32,706 bases of DNA from Bacteroidota bacterium (GCA_002746975.1 NVXE01000008.1:945-33650), one strand, 5' to 3'; numbered from the stretch's first letter, positions 1 to 8,756 are shown. Notes: a model not told the origin generated them from the sequence alone. A program made the numbers and translations.

Positions 1-2594
1 TATGGGCAACCTCCTGAAGCACAAATGCTGGTTACAGAATAAGTCACTGCACCACAGTTATCAGTAGCAGTGATAGGTAGGTAGGTAATGTCATTTCCAT
101 CACCAGCAGAGCACTCAACTGTAACGCTGTAGTCATAAGCATCAAATACGGGAGCTGTAGTGTCTATAATTGTAATCGTCTGAGTAGCTGATGAAGCATT
201 GCCGCAGTCATCAGTAGCTGTGAACACACGAGTAATAATATAGTCGCCTGCACAGTAACCAGTAATAGTAGTCTCTACAACATCTATGGTAACATCTCCA
301 CAGTTGTCTGTAGCAGTAGCTGCATCCATAGGATGAGCGTCTGAACATTCTGCTGTGTAATCAGCTGGGATGCTAAGAACTGGAGCGGTAGTATCTACTA
401 TAGTAATAACCTGAGATGCTGAGGAAGCGTTACCGCAATCGTCAGTAGCTGTGAAAACACGTGTAATTGTGTAGTCTCCAGCACATAATCCAGGAGTCGT
501 AGTCGAGACAACATCTATAGTAACATCGCCACAGTTATCTGTAGCGGTTGCAGCATCCATAGGGTGATTGTCTGAACACTCTGCTGTATAATCCGCTGGG
601 ATACTAAGAACAGGTGCAGTAGTGTCTACTATAGTAATCGTCTGGGTAGCTGAAGTAGAATTTCCACAGTCATCAGTAGCAGTAAACTCGCGAGTAATAG
701 TGTAGTTACCTATACAAGAACCTGCTATAGTAGTCTCTAATACTGAAATACTAGGGTCACTACAGTTGTCGGTAGCTGTAGCGGCATCCATAGGATGATT
801 GTCTGAACACTCTGCTGTATAGTCAGATGGAATACTAAGGACCGGTGCAGTATCATCAACTAAAGTAATAACCTGATCAGAGGTAGATGTATTGCCACAA
901 TCGTCGGTAGCGGTGTAAGTACGAAGGTAAGTCCCGATAGGAGTTACACAACCACCACTTACCTCAACATCAACATAAGTGATAGAAGTAGAACCACAAT
1001 CATCTGATGCGGTAGCATAAACAATCCCGTTAGGATATTCATCACACTGAATAGTAATCGAAGGGTCGTTAGTGAGAACAGGAGCAGTAGTATCTACAAT
1101 AGTGAAAACCCCTGAAGTTGTAGAAGAATTCCCACAATCGTCGGTAGCGGTGAAAGTAACTGTCGTTGAGCCAGTTAACCCGCAATCGTCAGAAAATGAA
1201 TCGAAATTATTACTGAAAGTAACATTTCCACAGTTGTCTGAAGCTAAGGCCCCTCCATTTGAAACTAACCATGCCTGAAAAGCATCTATATTTCCAGATC
1301 CATCACACTCAACCGTAGCATCTGATGCTGCAGTGTCAATTGATGGAGCGGTAGTATCCTCGATAGTTAAAGTCTGTGTATGTATACTCTCGTTTCCACA
1401 AACGTCGGTAGCAGTCCAACGACGGATAAGAGTATAGCTATCTGGACATTGGCCGTCAATCCTGACCTCTCCAGAATAAGCAATGGTAACATCGCCAACG
1501 CAGTTATCTGTAGCGATAACCTCACTGTTGTCTGCCACAGCAGGTACAGCATCACACTCAGCAGTAACGTCAAGTGGACCAGCTGAAATTACTGGTGCAG
1601 TAGTATCGTTGCGATCAACACGAACTGTAGTTGATAATACACGTCCGCAATCAAGATCTATAGCTGTATAAACAAATTCAGCATATTCCTGACACTCTAA
1701 CTGTTCTTCAACACAGTTGTCTAAATCAATAACGATATCACCTGAAAGACCATTAACCGCCGTGCCGTTAATAAGTCCATTCCAAGCAAACCATCCTCCT
1801 AAACCGTAATTACAGTTGTGGTTGTTTACTCCATCACCAAGCTGAAAACGCTTGTTATAAGATGAAGGCATATGTGAAATCTGAAGAACTCCAGAAAGAT
1901 CACCATCACCAAGAAGGAAAGAACCTTCAGCAAGATCAAATACAGAAACTGCAGAAGTATCTACAGGACAAGGTGGGTATCCAGAAATAAGTAATGAATG
2001 CATAGGGCTAAGAGCTAACCAGTCTGCTGCATTATCCTCATTATCAAATCTAGCATCGATATGGAATATCTGAGCCGCATTATCGCGACAATAAACTGTT
2101 CCAACTAGGCGTGCAGATCCAGAATTAGGTGTGTGTACAAATTGTAATGGATTATTTGGATCCTCTACAAAGTAATCACTATCCGTAATGCCAGCAGCAC
2201 TTAAACCGTAAATACGAAGTGCGGCATCTGTAACTCCAAACTCATCAGGAGCAAGGGAGCTGTTCATTTTTGCCGTGTAACCTTCACACTCGGTTTGGAC
2301 TGCAGCTCCACCAGCTACTTCACTATTAGATGATAGCATGGTGCAGAACACATCATATGTGCTCCCTGTACATAGGTTAGCGGCAGTTAATGTAGTAGCT
2401 ACATTGCCTGATAAATATTCAGCACAAGATGTAGGAAGGTCTTCTGCACACTGGACCTCATAAGAAGGTAGTGCACTAGAAAAAATAATAGGACAAACGG
2501 GACCACAAGGGTCTCCACCTGATTGAGAGGTTTGTGCAAAGAGGGAAGATAACCCTAGTAAGCACGCAGGAAATAGAAATAACAGTTTTCGCAT
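1..2594 (-). CDS. Large secreted protein with tandem HYR-like four-cysteine repeats (partial, C-terminus outside window)
   Basis: An open frame of at least 864 codons starts at the ATG at 2594 and leaves the window still open at base 1. Residues 1-20 are a signal peptide (MRKLLFLFPACLLGLSSLFA). Residues about 20-327 are cysteine-bearing and I do not recognise them. From about residue 328 there are seven consecutive units of about 76-90 residues, the last one cut by the window edge. Each begins with DTTAP and contains EC, a DNC or DDC, a further Cys and TATDDCGN, as in HYR-like immunoglobulin-fold repeats of Bacteroidota surface proteins. Such proteins are usually exported by T9SS and act in adhesion or gliding; the sorting domain expected at the C-terminus would lie outside this window. 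A good promoter lies upstream and tRNA-Phe is divergent. The repeat-family assignment is firm; the role is inferred. Confidence 0.85.
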   Translation of the reverse strand, partial: MRKLLFLFPACLLGLSSLFAQTSQSGGDPCGPVCPIIFSSALPSYEVQCAEDLPTSCAEYLSGNVATTLTAANLCTGSTYDVFCTMLSSNSEVAGGAAVQTECEGYTAKMNSSLAPDEFGVTDAALRIYGLSAAGITDSDYFVEDPNNPLQFVHTPNSGSARLVGTVYCRDNAAQIFHIDARFDNEDNAADWLALSPMHSLLISGYPPCPVDTSAVSVFDLAEGSFLLGDGDLSGVLQISHMPSSYNKRFQLGDGVNNHNCNYGLGGWFAWNGLINGTAVNGLSGDIVIDLDNCVEEQLECQEYAEFVYTAIDLDCGRVLSTTVRVDRNDTTAPVISAGPLDVTAECDAVPAVADNSEVIATDNCVGDVTIAYSGEVRIDGQCPDSYTLIRRWTATDVCGNESIHTQTLTIEDTTAPSIDTAASDATVECDGSGNIDAFQAWLVSNGGALASDNCGNVTFSNNFDSFSDDCGLTGSTTVTFTATDDCGNSSTTSGVFTIVDTTAPVLTNDPSITIQCDEYPNGIVYATASDDCGSTSITYVDVEVSGGCVTPIGTYLRTYTATDDCGNTSTSDQVITLVDDTAPVLSIPSDYTAECSDNHPMDAATATDNCSDPSISVLETTIAGSCIGNYTITREFTATDDCGNSTSATQTITIVDTTAPVLSIPADYTAECSDNHPMDAATATDNCGDVTIDVVSTTTPGLCAGDYTITRVFTATDDCGNASSASQVITIVDTTAPVLSIPADYTAECSDAHPMDAATATDNCGDVTIDVVETTITGYCAGDYIITRVFTATDDCGNASSATQTITIIDTTAPVFDAYDYSVTVECSAGDGNDITYLPITATDNCGAVTYSVTSICASGGCP
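160..849 (-). repeat. Three near-identical tandem HYR-like units (77, 77 and 76 codons)
   Basis: Recurrence of the DTTAP-coding segment gives unit boundaries at 160, 391, 622 and 850, so periods of 231, 231 and 228 bases. The protein units are nearly identical, for example TAECSD followed by HPMDAATATDNC, but many codon third positions differ between copies. Four more divergent units lie on either side: about 850-1090, 1094-1361, 1363-1609, and a partial one at 1-159. Confidence 0.85.
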
Positions 2595-2644
2595 AATAAT
2601 ACGGTTTGGTTTAGATTCAACATAGCAATACTCAAAGACAAGTG

Positions 2645-2676
2645 CAAACATAGTACATAAAAATAAGATACGCAAA
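2645..2676 (-). promoter_or_regulatory. Promoter of the HYR-repeat gene
   Basis: On the minus strand TTTG (2673-2676) is followed after 20 bases by TATGTTTG (2645-2652). This matches the Bacteroidota primary-sigma consensus TTTG / TAnnTTTG. It leaves a leader of roughly 45 bases before the ATG at 2594. Confidence 0.6.
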
Positions 2677-2692
2677 TATTAATTGAATTTAG

Positions 2693-2725
2693 TTAGTGGA
2701 TATAGATAAGAACATAGTATATTTG
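2693..2725 (+). promoter_or_regulatory. Promoter of tRNA-Phe
   Basis: The -7 box is TATATTTG (2718-2725), with a weak -33 box TTAG (2693-2696) 21 bases upstream. The tRNA begins 13 bases after the -7 box. The 13 bases TAGTATATTTGCA (2715-2727) recur exactly in front of tRNA-Val (20524-20536). Confidence 0.6.
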
Positions 2726-2738
2726 CAACCTCTTAAAC

Positions 2739-2811
2739 GGTACTATAGCTCAGTTGGTAGAGCAATGGACTGAAAATCCATGTGTCCTAGGTTCGAATCC
2801 CAGTAGTACCA
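2739..2811 (+). tRNA. tRNA-Phe (GAA)
   Basis: A 73-base cloverleaf. The acceptor stem GGTACTA (2739-2745) pairs with TAGTACC (2804-2810), and A2811 is the discriminator. The anticodon stem ATGGA/TCCAT encloses the loop CTGAAAA, which gives anticodon GAA. The T-arm contains GGTTCGAATCC. The 3' CCA is not encoded and must be added after transcription. Confidence 0.97.
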
Positions 2812-2828
2812 CTATAATAAGACAAAGA

Positions 2829-2856
2829 AGTCCGCACAGTGTGCGGGCTTTTTTTG
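2829..2856 (+). terminator. Rho-independent terminator after tRNA-Phe
   Basis: AGTCCGCAC (2829-2837) and GTGCGGGCT (2841-2849) form a 9-bp stem with one G-T pair around a 3-base loop, followed by a run of seven T. It lies 17 bases after the tRNA and separates it from aroB. Confidence 0.9.
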
Positions 2857-2937
2857 TGAAGGGTATTTTGAATATCGCTGAATGTAATTAGGTAAGGGGA
2901 ATCGAAATAGTCGAACTTTGTAATTGAAGGTCCGAAA

Positions 2938-3999
2938 ATGATAAGCGTTGTATCGACATATTGGGAGGTTGAACTCGAACGGGTGGCCGGGAATAGTTCT
3001 GGGGTCGTCATTGTCGCAGATAGTAAGTTACCGAGAAGCTACTCTAAATGCGTTATTGATATATGTCAGAAACTGACTAATGTGTCACTTATCGAGATAG
3101 AGGGAGGTGAGAAGTCTAAGACTCTAATTACCGTTAATAATATATACGACTTTCTTGATGTGTCAGGAACAGATAGAAAAAGCGTGTTGGTTTGTTTGGG
3201 TGGAGGGACTATAACTGATCTTGGAGGATATGTAGCTAGTACCTATAAAAGAGGTATCAGTTTGGTGTTGATCCCTACCACGGTATTAGGGATGGTTGAT
3301 GCTGCAATAGGTGGTAAAACTGGTGTTAACCGGTTAGTTAAAGGTAGTGGTGGTGTTATGAAAAATCAGATAGGCACGTTTTATCAATCTTCTCTGACAG
3401 TATTAGACCAAACCTGGCTTTCCTCACTCCCACCAGATGAAATAAGAAGTGGTTGGGCAGAGATGGCGAAACATGCTTTGCTCGTAGGTGGTGCACATCT
3501 AAACGAGTTTATGAAAGTTTCAAGTAATTTAGGAGGGATAGGGAAATTTCTTAAAGAGTCTGCAGAAATAAAAGAGAAGATTGTATCTCGAGATGAAAAG
3601 GAAAACGGAGAACGAGCGTCATTAAATTTAGGGCATACAATAGGTCACGCATTAGAAAGCTTGAGCTTAGATAATGAAAGTAATGAGTCGCACACTAAAC
3701 ATGGGGAAGCAGTCGCTTGGGGGCTAGTTTTTGCACTTGAGTCCTCAGTATTCAAACTAGGGTTCAATAGAGACCTCGCTTCTAAGCTTCAAGAGTGGAT
3801 CGTGACAGGTATTGAAAAACAAATTGAATTAAATAGTTCAGTAGAAGTTTGGTCTAAAATGTGCGGAGATAAGAAAAACGTGAACGGCAACGTTAGAGAT
3901 GTATTACTACGAGCTCCTGGAGACATCATCTGGGACTTCGAATGGAAGTGGGAGGAATTCACAATCTTATGGGAGCAATTCCGCGAGAAATACACCTGA
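2938..3999 (+). CDS. aroB: 3-dehydroquinate synthase
   Basis: Second enzyme of the shikimate pathway: it converts DAHP to 3-dehydroquinate using NAD and a divalent metal, in the cytoplasm. At 353 residues it has the usual length. The NAD-binding segment GGGTITDLGGYVAS lies at residues 88-101, followed by PTTVLGMVDAAIGGKTGVN (113-131). The expected metal ligands are Glu175 (in GWAEMAKH), His233 (in GHTIGH) and His255 (in KHGEAVA). The ATG at 2938 fits the family's N-terminus. A weak -7-like GAACTTTG lies at 2913-2920. lpxD follows 31 bases after the stop, on the same strand, so some co-transcription with the lipid A genes is likely. Confidence 0.95.
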   Translation: MISVVSTYWEVELERVAGNSSGVVIVADSKLPRSYSKCVIDICQKLTNVSLIEIEGGEKSKTLITVNNIYDFLDVSGTDRKSVLVCLGGGTITDLGGYVASTYKRGISLVLIPTTVLGMVDAAIGGKTGVNRLVKGSGGVMKNQIGTFYQSSLTVLDQTWLSSLPPDEIRSGWAEMAKHALLVGGAHLNEFMKVSSNLGGIGKFLKESAEIKEKIVSRDEKENGERASLNLGHTIGHALESLSLDNESNESHTKHGEAVAWGLVFALESSVFKLGFNRDLASKLQEWIVTGIEKQIELNSSVEVWSKMCGDKKNVNGNVRDVLLRAPGDIIWDFEWKWEEFTILWEQFREKYT

Positions 4000-4015
4000 A
4001 CCGTCTACTAATAAA

Positions 4016-4023
4016 TATCTTTG
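4016..4023 (+). promoter_or_regulatory. Candidate internal promoter for lpxD
   Basis: TATCTTTG matches TAnnTTTG and ends 7 bases before the lpxD ATG at 4031, so a transcript from it would have almost no leader. No clear TTTG is seen at the -33 position. It lies in the short gap after aroB. Confidence 0.45.
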
Positions 4024-4030
4024 CAGTCAA

Positions 4031-5077
4031 ATGGAACAAACCGCAGCTGAGTTAGCAGTACTTCTAGAAGGGTCTGTTTCTGGAAATCCAGAAGCAAGAG
4101 TCCGTAAACTAGGGAAGATAGAATCCGCCGGTGCGGGGTCAGTAACTTTCTTAGCTAACATGGAATATGAGAAGTTCGTTTATACCTGCGGAGCAACAGT
4201 AGTGGTAGTGGGACGTGATTTCAAACCTAAACAACCTCTTCCAATCGGCATGACGTTAGTAGTCGTTGAAGATCCATACCGATCTTTCGCTAGACTACTG
4301 GAATCATACGATAATATTCTGAAACGAGACGAAGGTATTCATTCATCTGCAACTGTGCACCCCGACGCTATTATAGGAAAGGGTTGCGCCATAGGGCCTG
4401 GAGTTGTAATAGATAAGGGCGCGGTAATTGGAGATAGGACTGAACTACGTGCACACGTATATATAGGTAGGGACGTGACGATAGGTTGTGACTCGATGCT
4501 TTTCTCCGGGGTTAGAATTCTAGACAGATGTGGAGTAGGTAACCGTTGTACTATTCAGGGTGGAACTGTAGTCGGATCTGATGGCTTCGGGTTTGCTCCT
4601 AAAGACGATGGTTCATACGCAAAAGTCCCTCAGACTGGAAACGTAATTATTGAGGATGATTGTGATTTAGGAGCCCTTTGTGCTCTAGATAGGGCGACAC
4701 TTGGTTCTACCATCATTCGCAGTGGGTGCAAGTTAGACAACCTCATTCAGGTGGCACATAATGTAGTTATAGGAGAGAAAACCGTTATTGCAGCCCAAAC
4801 AGGCATTGCTGGATCTACTACTATAGGCTCTCAATGTATGATAGGTGGGCAAGTGGGGATAGGCGGGCACTTGAAAATTGCGAATGGATCTAGAATTGCC
4901 GCTAAGTCAGGAGTATCTGCAAGCCTGCTTACACCAAATGGTACTTACCAAGGAAACCCGGCAATGCCTATAAAAGCATTCCAAAAATTCCAAATTGCTC
5001 TTCGTAGGCTTGTTAGATTTGAGAAAAACAATAGTGGGGAAAGAAATCAAAGAGACCAAGAAACTCAAAATATATGA
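4031..5077 (+). CDS. lpxD: UDP-3-O-(3-hydroxyacyl)glucosamine N-acyltransferase
   Basis: Third step of lipid A synthesis: it adds a 3-hydroxyacyl chain from acyl-ACP to the amino group of UDP-3-O-acyl-glucosamine. The protein is 348 residues, normal for the family. The N-terminal uridine-binding domain includes VTFLANMEYEKF (38-49). A left-handed beta-helix of hexapeptide repeats fills about residues 105-310. The catalytic His is His243 in QVAHNV. The frame is open further back to 3899, but that extension lies inside aroB and has no family counterpart. I therefore start at 4031, where homologues begin and which follows a -7 box. The stop overlaps the lpxC/fabZ start (ATGA). Confidence 0.93.
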   Translation: MEQTAAELAVLLEGSVSGNPEARVRKLGKIESAGAGSVTFLANMEYEKFVYTCGATVVVVGRDFKPKQPLPIGMTLVVVEDPYRSFARLLESYDNILKRDEGIHSSATVHPDAIIGKGCAIGPGVVIDKGAVIGDRTELRAHVYIGRDVTIGCDSMLFSGVRILDRCGVGNRCTIQGGTVVGSDGFGFAPKDDGSYAKVPQTGNVIIEDDCDLGALCALDRATLGSTIIRSGCKLDNLIQVAHNVVIGEKTVIAAQTGIAGSTTIGSQCMIGGQVGIGGHLKIANGSRIAAKSGVSASLLTPNGTYQGNPAMPIKAFQKFQIALRRLVRFEKNNSGERNQRDQETQNI

Positions 5078-6507
5078 TTCAATCTAATAAGCAACACACA
5101 CTTAAAGATATCGCTGTCTTTAAAGGAGTGGGATTGCATACTGGTGAAATGTGCACTTTAACAGTATTGCCTGCTGAAGTTAACCACGGATATAAATTCC
5201 AAAGAACTGATATCGATGGAGAGAATATCATTGACGCATGCTCTAAAAACGTAATATCTACTTTAAGAAGTACGACACTTGGAAAAGGTAAGGTCGAGGT
5301 TCATACTACTGAGCATATTCTCGCTGCGTTATACGCTTCTGGTATAGATAACGCTTTGATACAGCTAAATGCAAGAGAAGTTCCTATCCTCGACGGTAGT
5401 GCTCAGTTGATTATTGAAAACTTTGAGAAGATAGGTACAGTAGAACAGGACGGAGATCGAAAATTTTATCGAGTAGTGAAGAACATTAGCTTTATAGACA
5501 AGGAAAGCGATGTTGAAATGCTAATAGTTCCAAATGAGGATGATAATAATGGGTTACGACTAACTGTTATGGTCGATTACAATAGCCCTGTTCTGGGCAC
5601 CCAACACGCGAGACTAGAATCGCTGTCAGAATTTGCAAAGGAAATAGCGCCCTGTAGAACTTTCGTATTTATGAAAGAGGTTAAGAAGTTAGCTGAGCAA
5701 GGGTTGATTAAAGGTGGAGATGTCGATAACGCTGTAGTTCTTGCGGAAAGACCTTATTCAAAGGACGAACTTCAATCGATTGCCAATTCTATGGGTAGGG
5801 ACGAACTTGGAGTGGTCGAAGATGAAGCTGGTGTTGTAAGCACATCAGCTCTTAGATTTCGAAACGAACCTGCTCGACACAAGCTACTGGACATCTTAGG
5901 AGACTTAGCATTAACTGGACGTTATCTTCAGGGACATATTCTTGCTGCTAGGCCTGGACATAAAGCTAATGTCGAATTTGCTAAGGCTATTAGTAAGAAA
6001 ATTAGTGATTTTGAAAGCAAACCCAATCTAAGAACTGATAGAGAGCCCTTGCTCGACATTAATGCTATTTCAAGACTTCTACCGCATCGTTACCCCTTCT
6101 TGCTTGTAGATAGCATCCTAGAGATGAACAAAAATAGTATTATAGGAGTTAAGAACGTATCTATGAATGAACCGTTCTTTCAAGGTCACTTCCCTGACAA
6201 TCCAGTAATGCCAGGAGTTCTACAGGTTGAAGCCATGGCACAAGTAGGAGGAGTATTTGCTCTTTCAAGTGTAGACGAACCTGAATTTTGGTCTACATAC
6301 TTTATGAAAATAGACGATGTCAGATTCAAACAAAAAGTCCTACCTGGAGATAGCATAGTTTTCCACCTAGAATTAATATCACCTATTAGAAGAGGATTAG
6401 TGCACATGCAAGGAAAGGGATATGTCAGAGGAAAGCTTGTTTCACAAGCCATATTACTTGCACAAGTAATAAAAGACAGAGTACCTTCAGAACTTAAAGA
6501 GGATTAG
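5074..6507 (+). CDS. lpxC/fabZ: Bifunctional UDP-3-O-acyl-GlcNAc deacetylase / 3-hydroxyacyl-ACP dehydratase
   Basis: A 477-residue fusion typical of Bacteroidota. The N-terminal part (about 1-310) is LpxC, the zinc deacetylase that commits to lipid A. The expected active-site residues are present: Glu80-His81 (TTEH), His269 and Asp273 (RHKLLD) and His296 (PGH). The C-terminal part (about 325-470) is FabZ, which dehydrates 3-hydroxyacyl-ACP in fatty acid elongation. It has LLPHRYPFLLVD (335-346) and the catalytic His372 and Glu386 in GHFPDNPVMPGVLQVEAMAQ. One polypeptide thus holds two enzymes that compete for 3-hydroxyacyl-ACP flux. It overlaps lpxD by four bases and lpxA starts seven bases on, so translational coupling is likely. 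Confidence 0.97.
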   Translation: MIQSNKQHTLKDIAVFKGVGLHTGEMCTLTVLPAEVNHGYKFQRTDIDGENIIDACSKNVISTLRSTTLGKGKVEVHTTEHILAALYASGIDNALIQLNAREVPILDGSAQLIIENFEKIGTVEQDGDRKFYRVVKNISFIDKESDVEMLIVPNEDDNNGLRLTVMVDYNSPVLGTQHARLESLSEFAKEIAPCRTFVFMKEVKKLAEQGLIKGGDVDNAVVLAERPYSKDELQSIANSMGRDELGVVEDEAGVVSTSALRFRNEPARHKLLDILGDLALTGRYLQGHILAARPGHKANVEFAKAISKKISDFESKPNLRTDREPLLDINAISRLLPHRYPFLLVDSILEMNKNSIIGVKNVSMNEPFFQGHFPDNPVMPGVLQVEAMAQVGGVFALSSVDEPEFWSTYFMKIDDVRFKQKVLPGDSIVFHLELISPIRRGLVHMQGKGYVRGKLVSQAILLAQVIKDRVPSELKED

Positions 6508-6513
6508 AAACAT

Positions 6514-7299
6514 ATGTCATCATTAATCAGCCCTCAAGCTTTCGTACACGAAAAAGCCTCCATTGGTGAAAATGTCGTTATTGAACCCTTTTCATTTATA
6601 GGACCAAACGTTACTATAGGTGACCGTACTCATATAGGTCCAAATGTCTCAATAATTGAGAGCACCTCTATAGGGAAGGATTGTAAAATATTCTCGGGGG
6701 CTGTCATAGGCGCCGAACCTCAAGATCTTAAATTCGATAACGAGTTGACAACTGTCGAGATAGGAGATAGAACTATAATACGAGAGTGTGTGACTATACA
6801 CCGAGCTACATCCGACCGATTAAAGACCGTTGTTGGAGATGATTGTCTAATCATGGCATATGTTCATATCGCTCATGACGTTAAAGTGGGCAACCACGTC
6901 ATTCTCGCAAATGCTGTCAACGTAGCCGGGCACGTAACAATTGATGACTGGGTAATTGTCGAGGGTATGGTAGGAATACAGCAATTCGTAAGAATAGGCG
7001 AACACGCTTTCGTTGCAGGTGGCTCCCTCGTACGAAAAAACATACCTCCATATATAAAGGCAGCGAGAGAACCCCTCTCCTACATCGGAGTTAATTCTAT
7101 AGGACTGAGAAGAAGAGGGTTTGACCTAAGTAAAATCCAAAGAATAGAAGATATTTACAGAACGCTGTATGTTCAGAACGCAAATATGAGTCAAGCGCTA
7201 AAGGTCGCGGATGCAGAATTCCCCGCTTGTGTAGATAAGGACTTCGTTCTAGGCTTTATTCGCGAGTCAGACAAGGGGATTATCCGAGGACCATTCTAA
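6514..7299 (+). CDS. lpxA: Acyl-ACP--UDP-N-acetylglucosamine O-acyltransferase
   Basis: First step of lipid A synthesis: it transfers a 3-hydroxyacyl chain from ACP to the 3-OH of UDP-GlcNAc. At 261 residues it is full length. The left-handed beta-helix repeats run from about residue 5 to 190, and the helical C-terminal part follows. The signature IGAEPQDLKF (65-74) and the catalytic His121 in VHIAHD are present. It is the last gene of the aroB-lpxD-lpxC/fabZ-lpxA block. The 158 bases after it are AT-rich, with no convincing terminator. Confidence 0.96.
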   Translation: MSSLISPQAFVHEKASIGENVVIEPFSFIGPNVTIGDRTHIGPNVSIIESTSIGKDCKIFSGAVIGAEPQDLKFDNELTTVEIGDRTIIRECVTIHRATSDRLKTVVGDDCLIMAYVHIAHDVKVGNHVILANAVNVAGHVTIDDWVIVEGMVGIQQFVRIGEHAFVAGGSLVRKNIPPYIKAAREPLSYIGVNSIGLRRRGFDLSKIQRIEDIYRTLYVQNANMSQALKVADAEFPACVDKDFVLGFIRESDKGIIRGPF

Positions 7300-7457
7300 A
7301 AAACACGAATTACCCTTAAATTTTCACCGTACGCAAATAACTTATTTTCAGCTAGTTACTTCAGAAAATGATGTTTTTTTACAAAAAAATGTAACTTATT
7401 TAGAAACATAGCAGTAAAAGAGAGTGAACTTTTTTTTACCCTATCAATCTTTATAAG

Positions 7458-8756
7458 ATGAACAAATTTTATTCAACCCTTGCTGCTATCGCAGTTCTTA
7501 CGACAGGAAACCTTCTGGCTCAGGATGTTACTGTTTTATCTAACTCAATGGATGCTACTTCAGCTTTCGACTGCTCTTATGATGTAAAAGACGCTGACAA
7601 GACTATCCTTTTAAACGGTTCTTCTGCAACCCAAATTTTCACAGCATGTACTGATGGAAAACTTTTGGAAGTTTCATTAGACATTAAAGGATTAAATGAT
7701 CGTGGAACTTACACTGTTGAGGTACGCTCGATGAATGGTGAAGTACTTGATATCGCTCGTTTCAAAAAGGAACAAGTTTTAGATGGAAAAGTATCTCTTC
7801 CAATGCAGACACACGTTAAAGCTGGATCACGCTACATGTTAAACATTTCTGCCGAAATTGGATACGACTTAAACCTTCGTGCTAAGCTTGGTCCAATGGG
7901 GACACTCACTTTAGATGGTACTCCATACCGCGGACAGCTTGCAGGTAAGTTTGGTTTTAAAAATGTTGAGGCTTCAACTCTTTCTAACGATTCCGGTCGT
8001 GCTTCAGACGGATCAGGAGATGACACTATTATACCATTAAATAAATCTGCAAACGGTCTTTGTAACACTGAAGTTTACAAGAACACTGGACGTATCGCTT
8101 CTACTGGAGAGACAGTGGCTCAGACATTCACTGCTTGTGCAAATGGATTTTTAAACCAGGCTTCTGTTCGGGTTCAACATATCGATGGTGACTTCGTAGG
8201 TCGTTTTAGTGTAAGAGACTCACACAATAACATCCTTGTAGCTCAAAATATATCAGCACGTAATGTTAAGGACGGAGTTCTCGTAGTTCCTATGCACATT
8301 AAAGTTCGTAAGGGCTTTACATATACTATAGGCGTTAAGTCAATTCGTGGAACTCGTCTTGCAATATTTTCAAACAACGATATAGCTGACGCTTTGGGCA
8401 CTTGTTCATTCAATGGTGCTAAACTTGATGTGAATATGTGTTTTTCTGCTCTTATCAAAAAGAACCCAGAGAATGACACTCCTTCTACTATAATCGAGCC
8501 TACTCTTAAAGTAACAGCTTTCCCTAACCCTTTTGAGAACGAGTTAGGTATTCGTATCGATGGAATTGAAGAGGGAAAGGTTATCGTTCAGCTAATCGAC
8601 TTCGCAGGAAACGTTCTTCGTTCTGACCTGATCAACATAGACCCAGACAACAAAGTAATTTCTTTCGACACTGACGATATCGATGAGGTAGGATTCTACT
8701 CTCTACGTGTAGTTCACGGAGATGATGTTACTCACACAACCGTAATCAAACACTAA
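7458..8756 (+). CDS. Secreted protein with two copies of an unrecognised module and a T9SS type A sorting domain
   Basis: A 432-residue protein. Residues 1-21 are a signal peptide ending in LLAQ. Residues about 50-170 and 213-335 are two diverged copies of one module. Shared marks are Q-x-FTAC-x-x-G-x-L (59-69 and 222-232), a DGKV or DGVL followed by PM and a V-x-x-G (109-123 and 272-286), and a late G-x-L-x-x-x-F block. A Gly/Ser/Asp-rich linker (175-200) joins them. The C-terminal 80 residues (from KVTAFPNPFENEL) are a T9SS type A sorting domain, so the protein should be exported and attached to or released from the surface. Arg is often coded CGT and RNY-type codons dominate, suggesting strong expression. 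The binding target is unknown. Confidence 0.85.
   Translation: MNKFYSTLAAIAVLTTGNLLAQDVTVLSNSMDATSAFDCSYDVKDADKTILLNGSSATQIFTACTDGKLLEVSLDIKGLNDRGTYTVEVRSMNGEVLDIARFKKEQVLDGKVSLPMQTHVKAGSRYMLNISAEIGYDLNLRAKLGPMGTLTLDGTPYRGQLAGKFGFKNVEASTLSNDSGRASDGSGDDTIIPLNKSANGLCNTEVYKNTGRIASTGETVAQTFTACANGFLNQASVRVQHIDGDFVGRFSVRDSHNNILVAQNISARNVKDGVLVVPMHIKVRKGFTYTIGVKSIRGTRLAIFSNNDIADALGTCSFNGAKLDVNMCFSALIKKNPENDTPSTIIEPTLKVTAFPNPFENELGIRIDGIEEGKVIVQLIDFAGNVLRSDLINIDPDNKVISFDTDDIDEVGFYSLRVVHGDDVTHTTVIKH

Noticed and set aside
1072-1671. Three short plus-strand open frames inside the HYR-repeat gene
   Set aside because: They lie antisense to repeat-coding sequence, repeat its composition, and show no start signals or recognisable protein features.
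2787-3011. Minus-strand open frame across the tRNA-Phe end, its terminator and the aroB start
   Set aside because: It reads through a structured RNA gene and a terminator, and overlaps aroB; no coding signal.
3899-4030. Upstream extension of lpxD back into aroB
   Set aside because: The extra 44 residues are low-complexity Ser/Asn/Thr, overlap aroB by about 100 bases, and family members begin at the ATG at 4031.
7340-7440. T-rich and A-rich runs before the 7458 gene that might be a terminator or an RNA gene
   Set aside because: The possible stem is only A-T pairs and no stable hairpin or RNA family pattern is visible; it is best read as an AT-rich promoter region.
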